Source: Arenimonas oryziterrae DSM 21050 = YC6267
Lineage (GTDB): Bacteria > Pseudomonadota > Gammaproteobacteria > Xanthomonadales > Xanthomonadaceae
Reading direction: 5' to 3'
Length of the DNA stretch: 64,000 bases
NCBI RefSeq assembly: GCF_000420545.1
Contig: NZ_ATVD01000001.1
Coordinates: 248,001 to 312,000 of the forward strand
Shown: positions 26,863 through 36,113 of the stretch, piece after piece
Layout: the number at the start of each line of letters is the position of its first letter
How positions within the stretch are numbered: position 1 is the first letter of the stretch
Position numbers and translations under genes: made by a program
The notes under the pieces: model-generated
The model's database searches: none
What the model was told of the DNA's origin: nothing
The model's input: only the letters and a program-made list of their open reading frames with translations

Positions 26863-27884
26863 CAGCGACCCAGCTGGTATTTGCGAACGGCGGCGTTGTG
26901 CTCGGCCAGCGTCGCGGAAAAATAGTGGGCGCCGTTGCCGCGGGCCACGAAATACAGGGCGTCGCCGTCATCGGGCTGCGCGGCGGCGGTCAAGGCCGCT
27001 TTGCCGGGCATCGCGATCGGTGTCGGCGGCAGGCCGTCGCGTGTGTAGGTGTTGTACGGCGTGTCGGTGGTCAGGTCGGTTTTGCGGATATTGCCGGCGT
27101 AGCGACTACCCATGCCGTAGATCACGGTCGGGTCGGTTTGCAGACGCATGCCGGTCTTCATGCGGCGCACGAACACACCGGCGATCTGCGGCCGCTCGCG
27201 GGGCTGCCCGGTTTCCTTCTCCACGATCGATGCCAGCGTCAGAAGTTCCTCGGGCGTGGTGAGCGGCGAATCCTTCTTGCGCGATTCCCAGGCAGCGGCG
27301 AGTGCCTCGTCCATGGCCTTTGCCGCACGATCGAGAATCGCCAGGTCGCTGGTGCCGCGCGTGTAGACATAGGTCTCGGGCAGGAAGCGGCCCTCGGGGA
27401 ACACCCCCTTGCGATCGAGTTTGGCCATGACCTCCTCGTCGCTGAGCGCATCCATCTCGTGCGTGAGCAGCGCGTCCTTGGCCAGGCCTGCGCGCAGATC
27501 GCGCATGCTCCAGCCTTCGATGATCGTGAACTTGCGCTGCAGGACCTCACCGTTTTCCAGGCGCTGCAGCAAGGTGCGCGGCGTCATGCCGGAGGTGATC
27601 AGATAGTCGCCGACCTGCAGGCGCTGGGCGACCTTCATGCTGGTCGCAAGCGTCTTCCATTCCAGATCGGTGCCCTGCGTAACGTTCAGCGCGCGGATCT
27701 TGTCCAGCACGCGATTGAATCCGTCGCCGCGCTCGATCACCAGCACGCGTTCGGCATCGTCCAGCACCATCGGCCGGTCGGCGAATTCCTGCGTACGCAA
27801 CCAGAACAGTCCGGCAAAAGCGACTGCGGCCACGAACAGGACCGAGAACAGCAATTTGATTCGTCCGATGCGCTTGCGGGGCAC
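26862..27884 (-). CDS. mltG: Endolytic murein transglycosylase MltG
   Basis: This is a 340-residue inner-membrane protein that cuts nascent glycan strands and so ends their elongation. One N-terminal membrane helix (about 10-27, LLFSVLFVAAVAFAGLFWL) anchors it, followed by a LysM-like part and the YceG catalytic domain. The catalytic glutamate is in LASIVEKETGQPRERP near residue 220. The tail has YNTYTRDGLPPTPIAMPG and ADGDALYFVARG-like sequence. It starts 3 bases after pabC, in the order pabC-mltG-tmk-holB also seen in E. coli. Confidence 0.96.
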   Translation of the reverse strand: MPRKRIGRIKLLFSVLFVAAVAFAGLFWLRTQEFADRPMVLDDAERVLVIERGDGFNRVLDKIRALNVTQGTDLEWKTLATSMKVAQRLQVGDYLITSGMTPRTLLQRLENGEVLQRKFTIIEGWSMRDLRAGLAKDALLTHEMDALSDEEVMAKLDRKGVFPEGRFLPETYVYTRGTSDLAILDRAAKAMDEALAAAWESRKKDSPLTTPEELLTLASIVEKETGQPRERPQIAGVFVRRMKTGMRLQTDPTVIYGMGSRYAGNIRKTDLTTDTPYNTYTRDGLPPTPIAMPGKAALTAAAQPDDGDALYFVARGNGAHYFSATLAEHNAAVRKYQLGR

Positions 27885-27887
27885 GTG

Positions 27888-28703
27888 CTACTCCTGGAAA
27901 GCAAAAGCCGGCTGCGCGGCGGCCAGGCGGCGGCGCAGGTCGGTGGTCACCGGATCGACGGGCCAATGCCGCGCCCCGAGCCGAGCCACGGGCAGGATAC
28001 CGCGCACGGCATTGCAGAGAAAAACCGCATCGGCGCTTTCCACGGTTTCCCGGCCCATGACCGTGACTTCCATACGGTCCTCGTGCGCGAGCAACCAGTC
28101 GCGGGCGATGCCGGCGACGCCGGCCAAAGCCAGATCCGGCGTGCGCCAGATGCCGTCGATACGCGCGAACACATTGGCCGCCGTGGCGCAGACCACCCGT
28201 CCGGCGGTGTCGCACAGCAGCCCCTCGAAAATATCCGGATCCGACCACTCGGACCGTGCCAGCACATTTTCGAGGCGATTGAGATGCTTGATGCCCGCCA
28301 GTGCCGGCTGCACTGCCATCGGCGTGTCGCACCAGCGCAGCGCGATGTGCGCAGGCGCGGGCGGCGGTAACGGATGCAGGGACAGCACGCAGGTCGGTCG
28401 CGGATCGGCGGGCGGCGCATACCCTCGCCCGCCGCTGCCGCGGGTGAGCACGAGCTTGAGCACGGCGCGATCCTGCCCGGCGCAAAGCGACCGCGCCTCC
28501 GCCAGGAGCGGCGCTTCTTCCGGCAGAGGAATGCCGAGTCGCTGCGCGCCATAGGCCAAACGCCGCCAATGCTCGGGCCACCACACCGGCTCGCCGGCAT
28601 GCACAAGGATCGTTTCGAACAGGCCGTCGCCATAGTTCAGGCCACGATCATCGGCGGCGATCGCGTCCACGCGCTCGTGACCACGGAAAATACGCACGCT
28701 CAT
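27888..28703 (-). CDS. pabC: Aminodeoxychorismate lyase
   Basis: This 271-residue PLP enzyme converts 4-amino-4-deoxychorismate to p-aminobenzoate and pyruvate for folate synthesis. RGLNYGDGLFETI is near residue 20, the PLP lysine is in LAGIKHLNRLENV near 145, and the cofactor-phosphate region NVFARIDGIWRTPDL follows. The ATG at 28703 overlaps the pabB stop by 4 bases. The longer open frame upstream runs into pabB sequence and is not used. Confidence 0.95.
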   Translation of the reverse strand: MSVRIFRGHERVDAIAADDRGLNYGDGLFETILVHAGEPVWWPEHWRRLAYGAQRLGIPLPEEAPLLAEARSLCAGQDRAVLKLVLTRGSGGRGYAPPADPRPTCVLSLHPLPPPAPAHIALRWCDTPMAVQPALAGIKHLNRLENVLARSEWSDPDIFEGLLCDTAGRVVCATAANVFARIDGIWRTPDLALAGVAGIARDWLLAHEDRMEVTVMGRETVESADAVFLCNAVRGILPVARLGARHWPVDPVTTDLRRRLAAAQPAFAFQE

Positions 28704-30055
28704 TCGCCGACTCCCAGCGCGCGCAACAGCCCGCGGGCCTTCGCACGCGTTTCCAGCAATTCCGATTCCGCCACCGAATCCACGACCAGGCCCGCGCCGG
28801 CACGCAGTTGCAGATGCACGCCCGACAACCAGGCGCTGCGGATGAGGATGTTCAGGTCCAGGTCGCCATCGCGATTGAGATAGCCCAGCGCACCGGTGTA
28901 GGGGCCGCGGCCTTCGTCCTCGAGCTCGGCAATGATCTGCATGCAACGCACTTTCGGACAGCCGGTGATCGTGCCGCCCGGGAACACCGCGCGAATCACC
29001 TCGCCGGGCGTGACCTCGTCGCGCAGATCGCCGCTGACGTTGGACACGATGTGGTGGACATGCGTGTAGCTCTCGACGGTCATGAGCTCGTCGACATGCA
29101 CGCTGCCTGCCGTGCAGACGCGACCGAGATCGTTGCGTTCGAGATCGATCAGCATCACGTGTTCGGCACGCTCCTTGGGATGGCCGACCAGTTCGCGGAT
29201 GCGCGCCTGGTCGTCGTCGCCGGGAAAACGCGGTCGGGTGCCGGCGATCGGGCGCGTCTGCGCGACGCGGCCGCGTACCGACACCAGGCGCTCGGGCGAG
29301 GAACTCGCCAACGCCCAGTCGTCGAAAGAGAGCAAGCCGGCGAACGGCGCGGGATTGGCTTCGCGCAGTCTCGCGTACCAGGCGGCGGCTTCCGGCGCTT
29401 CGGCGAACTCCGCGCGCCAGGCACGGGAAAGATTGACCTGGAAAACATCGCCGGCGCGCAGGTACGCGTGCACGCGCGCGACGCCATCGAGGAAGGCGCT
29501 GTCGGCATCCTCGCGAATGCGGACCGGCGGCTGCCAGGGCGCCATCGGCGGCAATTGTCGGGCGGCGGCCATATCCTCGAGCAAATCATCGAGCAGAGAT
29601 TCGAAGCCCGTTTCCGCGACCGCGAAACACTCGCCATTGGTGCGATCGCGCAACAGCGCGCCGGGGCATCGCAGGGCCAGAGCGACCGGCAAAGGTCCGG
29701 GCGCGACCGGCAGGCGCAACACCGGCTCGACCTGCGCGGCCAGCTCGTAGGAAAGATAGAGCGCCCAGCCGCCGCGGAACGGCGCGGAGCCGTCGCCGTG
29801 CGCAATGCGCTGACCACGCCAATCGGCATCGAGCGCATCGAGGAAATCCCCCGCCACGGCGCTGCCGTCCAGACGACGCACCTGGGCGTCGCCGTCCAGG
29901 CGCAGTCCCTCGCCGTTGGCGATGAGCAACAGATCCCAGCGCGACAACGCGTTGCCGCCCGCGACGCTTTCCAGCAGCAAGGGGTAACGCTCGCGGCGTG
30001 CGCGATGCAGGGAGAGAAAGTCGACCTGCGCGGGCAGCGCGCGCCGGATCATCAT
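28700..30055 (-). CDS. pabB: Aminodeoxychorismate synthase component I
   Basis: This 451-residue enzyme aminates chorismate with the help of PabA (not in this window). The chorismate-binding domain is intact: FQVNLSRAWRAEF, PIAGTRPRF, ERAEHVMLIDLERNDLGRV, VFPGGTITGCPKVR and the ending GAGLVVDSVAESELLETRAKA. I start at MMIRRALPAQ, after the fabF stop. PabB enzymes carry Lys in PIKGT where anthranilate synthases use Ala; here the motif is PIAGT, which is unusual for PabB and leaves some doubt between the two. The adjacent pabC supports PabB. Confidence 0.9.
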   Translation of the reverse strand: MMIRRALPAQVDFLSLHRARRERYPLLLESVAGGNALSRWDLLLIANGEGLRLDGDAQVRRLDGSAVAGDFLDALDADWRGQRIAHGDGSAPFRGGWALYLSYELAAQVEPVLRLPVAPGPLPVALALRCPGALLRDRTNGECFAVAETGFESLLDDLLEDMAAARQLPPMAPWQPPVRIREDADSAFLDGVARVHAYLRAGDVFQVNLSRAWRAEFAEAPEAAAWYARLREANPAPFAGLLSFDDWALASSSPERLVSVRGRVAQTRPIAGTRPRFPGDDDQARIRELVGHPKERAEHVMLIDLERNDLGRVCTAGSVHVDELMTVESYTHVHHIVSNVSGDLRDEVTPGEVIRAVFPGGTITGCPKVRCMQIIAELEDEGRGPYTGALGYLNRDGDLDLNILIRSAWLSGVHLQLRAGAGLVVDSVAESELLETRAKARGLLRALGVGE

Positions 30056-30080
30056 CGCGGGCCGCCCGGATTCCTGACGG

Positions 30081-31319
30081 TCAGACGCGCTTGAATACCA
30101 GCGTGCCGTTGGTGCCGCCGAAACCGAAGCCGTTGGACATGGCGACGTCAATCTTCTTTTCGCGCGCGATGTTCGGCACGTAGTCCAGGTCGCAACCTTC
30201 GCCGGGATTGTCGAGATTGATCGTCGGCGGAATCACGCCGGTGTGCAGGGCCATGATCGAGAACACCGCCTCCACGCCGCCCGCGGCGCCGAGCAGATGG
30301 CCGGTCATGGATTTGGTCGAGCTGACCATGGTCTTGTAGGCGTGATCGCCGAGCGCGCGCTTCATCGCCAGCGTTTCGGCCAGATCGCCGAGCGGCGTGG
30401 ACGTGCCGTGGGCGTTGAGGTATTCGACCTGATCGGGATTGATGCCGGCGTCGCGCATCGCCATCGCCATGCAGCGCGCCGGACCGTCGCCGTTTTCGCT
30501 GGGCGCGGTCATGTGGAACGCGTCCGAACTGGCGCCGAAGCCGGCCAATTCGCAATAGATGCGGGCACCGCGCGCTTTCGCCGATTCGTATTCCTCGAGC
30601 ACGAGGATGCCGGCGCCGTCACCGAGCACGAAACCGTCGCGGTCCTTGTCCCAGGGGCGGCTGGCGCGCGTGGGATCGTCGTTGCGCGTGGACATCGCCT
30701 TCATCGAGCAGAAGCCCGCGACCGAGGTCGGCGTGCAGCCATGTTCGGCGCCGCCGGCGATCATGATGTCGGCGTCGCCGTACTGGATCATGCGCATGGC
30801 CATGCCGATCGAGTGGTTCGACGTGGCGCAGGCCGATACGGCGGAAAAATTCGGGCCCTTGATGCCCTTGATGATGCACAACTGGCCGGAGACCATGTTG
30901 ATGATCGTGCTCGGCACGTAGAACGGCGAGACCTTACGCGGGCCGCCCAGGTGCAGGTCGACCGCCGTCTCTTCGATGCCGCGGATGCCGCCGATACCCG
31001 AGCCGATGAGCACGCCGGTGCGCTCGGCATTGTCTTCGGTGATCGTCAGGCCGGCGTCTTCCATCGCCATCAACGAGGCGGCCAGGCCGTAGTGGATGAA
31101 CGTGTCCATCTTCTTGACGTCTTTCGGACTCAGCCAGGCTTTCGGATCGAAATCCTGGACCTCACCGGCGATGCGCGTGTTGTAGGCGCTGGCGTCGAAA
31201 TGGGTGAGCGGACCGATGCCCGAGCGGCCGTTGACGATGCCGTCCCAGGCGCTGGCGAGGGTATTGCCGACCGGAGAGACGATGCCCATTCCGGTGACGA
31301 CGACGCGACGTTTGCTCAT
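30081..31319 (-). CDS. fabF: 3-oxoacyl-ACP synthase II (KASII)
   Basis: This 412-residue condensing enzyme elongates acyl-ACP with malonyl-ACP. The Cys-His-His site is present: [14 protein letters not shown] (Cys near 163), [11 protein letters not shown] (His near 303) and [13 protein letters not shown] (His near 340). The C-terminal [13 protein letters not shown] is standard. Length equals the E. coli enzyme. It lies 163 bases downstream of acpP, with a palindromic hairpin between them, and ahead of pabB. Confidence 0.98.
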   Translation of the reverse strand: MSKRRVVVTGMGIVSPVGNTLASAWDGIVNGRSGIGPLTHFDASAYNTRIAGEVQDFDPKAWLSPKDVKKMDTFIHYGLAASLMAMEDAGLTITEDNAERTGVLIGSGIGGIRGIEETAVDLHLGGPRKVSPFYVPSTIINMVSGQLCIIKGIKGPNFSAVSACATSNHSIGMAMRMIQYGDADIMIAGGAEHGCTPTSVAGFCSMKAMSTRNDDPTRASRPWDKDRDGFVLGDGAGILVLEEYESAKARGARIYCELAGFGASSDAFHMTAPSENGDGPARCMAMAMRDAGINPDQVEYLNAHGTSTPLGDLAETLAMKRALGDHAYKTMVSSTKSMTGHLLGAAGGVEAVFSIMALHTGVIPPTINLDNPGEGCDLDYVPNIAREKKIDVAMSNGFGFGGTNGTLVFKRV

Positions 31320-31437
31320 GGCTTGGCTCCGCTGGGATAGTCGCGCGGCACGCCGCGCGTTCGACGCAAAGTACAGACGGACGGTGCCGACTGCAGGGCA
31401 TACGCACCGGCACGGTCGCCGGATGCCGGAAATACGC

Positions 31438-31458
31438 AGGGCCGCGCATGCGCGGCCC
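31438..31458 (-). terminator. Palindromic hairpin between acpP and fabF
   Basis: A perfect 20-base palindrome (positions 31439-31458, GGGCCGCG arms around a central CATG) lies 25 bases after the acpP stop. In the direction of transcription it is followed by TGCGTATTTCC, a short and imperfect T run, so it is a weak terminator or attenuator rather than a full stop. It would lower fabF relative to acpP, whose product is needed in large amounts. Confidence 0.45.
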
Positions 31459-31482
31459 CGGGTATTCGACGCTGCTCGGCGA

Positions 31483-31722
31483 TCAGGCCTTGACGTGCGC
31501 CTTGATGTAATCGATCGCCTGCTGCACGGACGTGATCTTCTCGGCTTCTTCGTCCGGGATCTCGCACTCGAACTCTTCTTCGAGGGCCATCACCAGCTCG
31601 ACGGTATCGAGCGAGTCGGCGCCCAGATCGTCGACGAACGAGGCGTTATTGGTGACTTCGTCTTCCTTGACGCCAAGCTGTTCAATGACGATCTTCTTGA
31701 CGCGTTCTTCGATGGTGCTCAT
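31483..31722 (-). CDS. acpP: Acyl carrier protein
   Basis: This 79-residue acidic helical carrier holds growing acyl chains on phosphopantetheine. The attachment Ser is residue 37 in [14 protein letters not shown]. The sequence is close to E. coli AcpP over its whole length. A strong ribosome site (GGAGGAG) lies about 9 bases before the ATG, consistent with very high expression. Upstream 130 bases separate it from fabG and may hold its own promoter. Confidence 0.98.
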   Translation of the reverse strand: MSTIEERVKKIVIEQLGVKEDEVTNNASFVDDLGADSLDTVELVMALEEEFECEIPDEEAEKITSVQQAIDYIKAHVKA

Positions 31723-31823
31723 GGATCAATCTCCTCCCGGAGGGATACGAACGGGCGCATTGTAATCATATGCCGGCCCCGGCGAGCGCCTTTTGCCGCC
31801 GGGCCCCTGATACTAGGGCGGTT

Positions 31824-31850
31824 ATTTTACCTTAATTCGTTCGCATGCAA
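31824..31850 (-). promoter_or_regulatory. Possible promoter between fabG and acpP
   Basis: On the minus strand TTGCAT (31845-31850) and TAAAAT (31824-31829) are separated by 15 bases, about 2 short of ideal spacing. The stretch is AT-rich against a GC-rich background, and a GC-rich imperfect hairpin follows in the leader. It is suggestive of separate transcription of acpP but not decisive. Confidence 0.3.
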
Positions 31851-31854
31851 TGGC

Positions 31855-32598
31855 TTAGGCCATGTACATGCCACCGTTGACGTGCAGGGTCTCGCCGGTG
31901 ATGTAGGCCGCGGCCGGGCTGGCCAGGAAAGCCACCGCTTCGGCGATGTCGGACGGGGCACCGAAGCGGCCCAGCGCGATCTGGCCCTGCATGGCGTCCT
32001 TCTGGGCTTCGGGCAGTCCCTGGGTCATGTCGGTTTCGATAAATCCGGGTGCGACCACGTTGACGGTGATGCCGCGGCTGCCGATTTCCTTGGCCAGCGA
32101 TTTGGAGAACGCGATGATGCCGGCCTTGGCCGCCGCGTAGTTCGCCTGGCCGGCATTGCCGGTCAGCCCGATCACCGACGCGATGGAAATGATGCGGCCC
32201 TTGCGCGCCTTCATCATGCCGCGCATGACCGCCTTGGACGTGCGGTAGACCGAGCTGAGATTGGTGTCGAGGATCGCGTTCCAGTCCTCGTCCTTCATGC
32301 GCATCAGCAGCTGGTCGCGCGTGATGCCGGCATTGTTGACGAGGATGGAGACCGGCCCGAACTCACTGCCGATCGCGTCGACGAGGGCTTCGACGGCCGC
32401 GCCATCGGTGACATTGAGCACGCGCCCGGCGCCGCCGGACGCCGAGAGGCGCTCGTCGATCGCTTTCGCGCCAGCGTCGGTGGTCGCAGTCCCGATGACT
32501 TTCGCGCCGCGCGCCGCCAACAGATTGGCGATCGCGGCGCCGATGCCGCGGCTCGCGCCGGTGACCAGGACGATTTCGCCGGAGAGTGAATTGCTCAT
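31855..32598 (-). CDS. fabG: 3-oxoacyl-ACP reductase
   Basis: This 247-residue short-chain dehydrogenase reduces 3-oxoacyl-ACP with NADPH. The Rossmann signature is TGASRGIGAA near residue 14, NNAG near 90, and the catalytic Ser-Tyr-Lys lies in ISIASVIGLTG and QANYAAAKAGII (Tyr near 153). The end VNGGMYMA is typical. An AAGGAAG ribosome site precedes the ATG. It sits between fabD and acpP in the canonical order. Confidence 0.98.
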   Translation of the reverse strand: MSNSLSGEIVLVTGASRGIGAAIANLLAARGAKVIGTATTDAGAKAIDERLSASGGAGRVLNVTDGAAVEALVDAIGSEFGPVSILVNNAGITRDQLLMRMKDEDWNAILDTNLSSVYRTSKAVMRGMMKARKGRIISIASVIGLTGNAGQANYAAAKAGIIAFSKSLAKEIGSRGITVNVVAPGFIETDMTQGLPEAQKDAMQGQIALGRFGAPSDIAEAVAFLASPAAAYITGETLHVNGGMYMA

Positions 32599-32652
32599 TG
32601 GATTGCTTCCTTCTTGATGCCGTCGCGACCTGGATCGCTCTTGCTTACCTTC

Positions 32653-33597
32653 TTAAGGGGCTGCGAATGCGGCGAGTGCCGCATCGAATTCCGCCGGCGT
32701 GCCGATCGCGCGGGCATCGAGCGACTTGTCGATGCGCTTGGCCAAACCGGCGAGCACCTTGCCCGGACCACATTCGACCAAGTGTGTCGCACCGCCTGCG
32801 ACCAGCGTCTGCACGCATTCGGTCCAGCGCACCGGAAGATAGAGCTGGCGGACCAGCGCATCGCGAATCGCCTCGACCGAGTCATGCGCACGGGCATCGG
32901 CATTCTGCACCACCGGTCGGTCCGGACGCTGCCACGACATCGAGGCCATGACCTCGCCCAACTGCTGCGCCGCTTCGCGCATCAGCGGCGTATGCGACGG
33001 CACGCTGACGGCCAGCTTGACGATCTTGCGCACGCCACGCGCACCGAGTTCGGCGATCGCACGGTCGACCGCGCCGGCGCTGCCGCCGATGACGACCTGA
33101 CCGGGCGAATTGAAGTTGGCAGGCACCACGACGCCGTCGCCGGAGACCTGCGCGCAGACTTCCGCGACCAGTGCATCTTCGGTGCCGAGTACGGCCGCCA
33201 TCGCGCCCGTCCCTGCCGGCACCGCGGCCTGCATGAGGCGGCCGCGTTCGCGCACGAGCTTGGCGCCGTCGGCCAGCGAAATAGAACCGGCGGCGACCAG
33301 CGCGGCGTACTCGCCGAGGCTGTGCCCGGCGAACTGTGCCGGCGATGCACCGCCCTGAGCCGACCACAGGCGCCACACGGCGATACTCGCGGCGAGCAAG
33401 GCGGGCTGGGTGAATTCGGTCTGGTTGAGCTGTTCTTCCGGCCCCTGCTGCGACAACGCCCACAGGTCGACGTCGCAACCGCGCGACGCTTCATCGAAGG
33501 TTTCGCGGATCGAAGCATGCGCGGTGGCAAGCTCGGACAGCATGCCCAGGCTCTGCGAGCCCTGGCCGGGGAAAACGAACGCGAGGGTCGGAATCAT
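32653..33597 (-). CDS. fabD: Malonyl-CoA:ACP transacylase
   Basis: This 314-residue enzyme loads malonate onto AcpP. AFVFPGQGSQSLGM starts the fold. The nucleophile Ser is in AGHSLGEYAALVA near residue 91 and the catalytic His in AVSVPSHTPLM near 199. QNADAR and VECGPGKVLAGL (near 280) complete the family pattern. The ATG of MIPTLAFVFPG is chosen over an upstream in-frame extension that overlaps the fabH end region and is not conserved. Confidence 0.98.
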   Translation of the reverse strand: MIPTLAFVFPGQGSQSLGMLSELATAHASIRETFDEASRGCDVDLWALSQQGPEEQLNQTEFTQPALLAASIAVWRLWSAQGGASPAQFAGHSLGEYAALVAAGSISLADGAKLVRERGRLMQAAVPAGTGAMAAVLGTEDALVAEVCAQVSGDGVVVPANFNSPGQVVIGGSAGAVDRAIAELGARGVRKIVKLAVSVPSHTPLMREAAQQLGEVMASMSWQRPDRPVVQNADARAHDSVEAIRDALVRQLYLPVRWTECVQTLVAGGATHLVECGPGKVLAGLAKRIDKSLDARAIGTPAEFDAALAAFAAP

Positions 33598-33691
33598 CGG
33601 AAACTTCGCCGTGGAAGATCGCGAATGATACGGGTCAAAACGGGAGATCGTCTGTACCGGGGCGTAGGGCGGCCCCGGTGCGAGGGCGGGC

Positions 33692-34666
33692 TCAGTAGCG
33701 CAGCAGCGCCGAGCCCCAGGTGAAGCCGCCGCCGAAGGCCTCGAGCAGCAACAGCTCACCGCGCTTGATCTTGCCCGAACGCACGGCTTCGTCCAGCGCC
33801 AACGGCACCGAACCGGCCGAGGTATTGCCGGTGCGATCGACGGTGACGATCACGCGATCCATCGACATCTGCAAGCGCTTGGCGGTCGCTTCGATGATGC
33901 GCAGATTGGCCTGGTGCGGAATCAGCCAGTCGAGATCGGACTTGTCGAGACCGTTGGCATCGAGCGTTTCGTCGACGACCGAGTCCAACGCCTTGACGGC
34001 GTACTTGAATACGTCGCTGCCGCTCATCATGACCTTGACGCCGCAGTTGGGCAGCGAGGCATCGAAACCGACCGAGACGCCGACCGGGTTGTACAGCAGA
34101 TGCTTCTTGCCGCCGTCCGCATGCAGGTGCGTGGACAGAATGCCCGCTTCGCTGTCGGCCTTGAGCACGACGGCGCCGGCGGCATCGCCGAACAGCACGC
34201 AGGTGGCGCGATCGGTCCAGTCGACCATGCGCGTGAGCGTTTCTGCGCCGATGACCAGGGCGTTCTTCACCGAACCGGTCTTGATGAACTTGTCGGCGAC
34301 GCTCAGCGCGAAGATGAAGCCCGAGCATGCGGCATTGACGTCGAAGGCCGCGCAGCCGTTGGCGCCGAGCCGGTGCTGGACCAGGCAGGCGGTGGACGGA
34401 AAAATGATGTCGGGCGTCGTGGTGCCGACGACGATGAGTTCGATGTCGGCGGCATCCAGGCCCGCGGCTTCCAAGGCGCGCGTGGCCGCATGGAAGGCGA
34501 GATCGCTGGTGGTTTCGCCTTCGGCAGCGACATGACGCTCGCGGATGCCGCTGCGGCTGACGATCCATTCGTCATTGGTGTCGACCATCTTTTCAAGATC
34601 GGCGTTGGTCAGCACTTTCTCCGGCAGATAGCTGCCGGTGCCCGCAATGCGCGAATAAATGGTCAT
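33692..34666 (-). CDS. fabH: 3-oxoacyl-ACP synthase III (KASIII)
   Basis: This 324-residue enzyme starts fatty-acid synthesis by condensing an acyl-CoA primer with malonyl-ACP. The Cys-His-Asn triad is visible: [11 protein letters not shown] (Cys near 113), [11 protein letters not shown] (His near 252) and [12 protein letters not shown] (Asn near 282). N-terminal [15 protein letters not shown] marks the start; the longer frame upstream is not conserved. It follows rpmF after an intrinsic terminator, so it probably relies on read-through or its own promoter. Confidence 0.98.
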   Translation of the reverse strand: MTIYSRIAGTGSYLPEKVLTNADLEKMVDTNDEWIVSRSGIRERHVAAEGETTSDLAFHAATRALEAAGLDAADIELIVVGTTTPDIIFPSTACLVQHRLGANGCAAFDVNAACSGFIFALSVADKFIKTGSVKNALVIGAETLTRMVDWTDRATCVLFGDAAGAVVLKADSEAGILSTHLHADGGKKHLLYNPVGVSVGFDASLPNCGVKVMMSGSDVFKYAVKALDSVVDETLDANGLDKSDLDWLIPHQANLRIIEATAKRLQMSMDRVIVTVDRTGNTSAGSVPLALDEAVRSGKIKRGELLLLEAFGGGFTWGSALLRY

Positions 34667-34703
34667 CAACACCGCTCCCACGTCGTGGCCGGCTTCGGAC
34701 CGG

Positions 34704-34737
34704 CCAAAAAGCACGCGGCGGGACTGGGCCCGCCGCG
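34704..34737 (-). terminator. Intrinsic terminator between rpmF and fabH
   Basis: On the minus strand a perfect 9-bp stem (CGCGGCGGG with CCCGCCGCG, plus coordinates 34714-34722 and 34729-34737) has a 6-base loop and is followed by TGCTTTTTGG with five consecutive Ts. It lies 38 bases past the rpmF stop and 38 bases ahead of the fabH start. This is a standard Rho-independent terminator that would end yceD-rpmF transcripts at least in part. Confidence 0.75.
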
Positions 34738-34775
34738 TTCAGGATACTGCCAGCCCGCCTAGGCGGACAGCGGCA

Positions 34776-34970
34776 TCACTCTTCGACTTCAACCGCCGAC
34801 TTGACGTCCACGACCTTGCGGCCGCGGTAGAAGCCGTCCTTGGTCACGTGGTGACGCAGGTGGGTCTCGCCCGTGGTCGGGTCGGTGGCCAGCTGCTTGG
34901 CGGTAAGGGCGTCGTGCGAACGGCGCATGCCGACCTTGGACGGGGTTTTGCGGGACTTTTGAACGGCCAT
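34776..34970 (-). CDS. rpmF: 50S ribosomal protein L32
   Basis: This is a 64-residue basic ribosomal protein. [22 protein letters not shown] is the typical start (first residues only shown), and the C-terminal [15 protein letters not shown] matches proteobacterial L32. It lacks the zinc-binding CxxC pairs found in some L32 forms. It is 13 bases after yceD, the common pairing. Confidence 0.98.
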   Translation of the reverse strand: MAVQKSRKTPSKVGMRRSHDALTAKQLATDPTTGETHLRHHVTKDGFYRGRKVVDVKSAVEVEE

Positions 34971-34983
34971 GGGCTTTCTCCAA

Positions 34984-35499
34984 CTACTTGTTGCGGTCTT
35001 TCAACGCGGCGAGCGCGGCGAAAGGATTGGGTTTTTCGTCTACTTCGAATTCTTCCGGCCAGTGTTCGGCCTCGATTTCGATCGAATCCGGGTTGATCGG
35101 CACCACCGGCAGCGCGAGGATCAATTCATCCTCGATCAGATCGATGGCACGCAACTCACCGTGTTCATTTACCAGCAGCGGTTCCATTTCCTCGGGCAGC
35201 GCGCTTTCCTGCGCTTCCTCGGTGATCAGTCCCAAACGCTGCACCACGCTGACCGGCTGCAGGTAGCGCTCCAGGGTGCGCTGACACAGCAGGGGCAGCT
35301 CGGCGTCGGCGCGAACCTCGACATAGGCGAGATTCAGGTCGTCACGACCGAATTCCAACTGGAAACGGCAGTTACCCTCGGTGTCCACCAGGCTCTGTTT
35401 CAGCCGGGGGAATGCAGACAGAGGAAACGTACCTTCGAAACTCCGCCGGGCCGTCACCATGCGCCAAGCGTCGAGCACAGGGGGCATGGGTGCGGACAT
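34984..35499 (-). CDS. yceD: YceD/DUF177 protein (23S rRNA accumulation)
   Basis: This 171-residue member of the DUF177 family is co-transcribed with rpmF in many bacteria and linked to 23S rRNA accumulation in E. coli and plants. [19 protein letters not shown] and a middle segment [12 protein letters not shown] carry the conserved cysteine and LxRxL pattern. The acidic tail [15 protein letters not shown] is also typical. It starts the yceD-rpmF unit and diverges from a gene of unknown function with 131 bases between. Confidence 0.94.
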   Translation of the reverse strand: MSAPMPPVLDAWRMVTARRSFEGTFPLSAFPRLKQSLVDTEGNCRFQLEFGRDDLNLAYVEVRADAELPLLCQRTLERYLQPVSVVQRLGLITEEAQESALPEEMEPLLVNEHGELRAIDLIEDELILALPVVPINPDSIEIEAEHWPEEFEVDEKPNPFAALAALKDRNK

Positions 35500-35630
35500 A
35501 AGCGGCGCATTGTAGGTGCGGCCAACCGCCCTGTCAAACCAAAAACCCCAGGACTGGCGGGGGCTTGGAAGGGGTTTGCGGGGCTTGCTCGGGCTGGTGC
35601 AGACTGCCGGCAGTTCTACGGAAACCCCAC

Positions 35631-36113
35631 ATGCTCGTCCCTCTGTTGATCCTCGGCCTGGTCCTCGTGGCCGTCGCCCTGCCCCTGTGGCAGCGGCGCC
35701 GACGCCTCGTGCACCGCCAGGGCACCCTGACCCGCATCCTGGACCTCGCCGACGAGGTCGAACGCCTGCTCAACCGCAGCCAGGAACGCATGACCGCGAT
35801 GCAATCCCTGCTGCATCGCGTTCCGGACGACATCGGCGCGATCGCCCAGGCCTCGCTGGAAAGCGGCCTGCCGATCCGGGAAGCCAAGCGCGACGTGCTC
35901 CAGCACCGCCTGTGGATCCAGAAACACGGCGAAACAGCGACCCAGGCCGAGCTCGACACCGCCTGCGCCGCGCTGGACCGGGCCAGGCTGCGCATCAGCG
36001 GCGAGCTCGAGGACCTTGAAAACGCTGGCGCGGAACTGGCCATCGCCACCAAGGCCGCCGAAGAAGCCGCCCAGCGCGAGCCGGCCGCCCTGCGCCGGCA
36101 ACAGGAGCCCTGA
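35631..36113 (+). CDS. Membrane-anchored coiled-coil protein, unknown
   Basis: This 160-residue protein has one N-terminal membrane helix (about 3-20, VPLLILGLVLVAVALPLW), then a basic stop-transfer stretch, then a long, charged helical body with heptad-like spacing ending in an Ala/Glu-rich tail. An earlier in-frame start would place non-hydrophobic sequence ahead of the helix and is not preferred. The family is not recognised. It directly abuts the next gene, whose GTG begins at the base after its stop. Confidence 0.7.
   Translation: MLVPLLILGLVLVAVALPLWQRRRRLVHRQGTLTRILDLADEVERLLNRSQERMTAMQSLLHRVPDDIGAIAQASLESGLPIREAKRDVLQHRLWIQKHGETATQAELDTACAALDRARLRISGELEDLENAGAELAIATKAAEEAAQREPAALRRQQEP

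Noticed and set aside
31723-31854. Riboswitch in the leader of acpP
   Set aside because: Only an imperfect GC hairpin and AT-rich promoter-like sequence are present; no known aptamer pattern.
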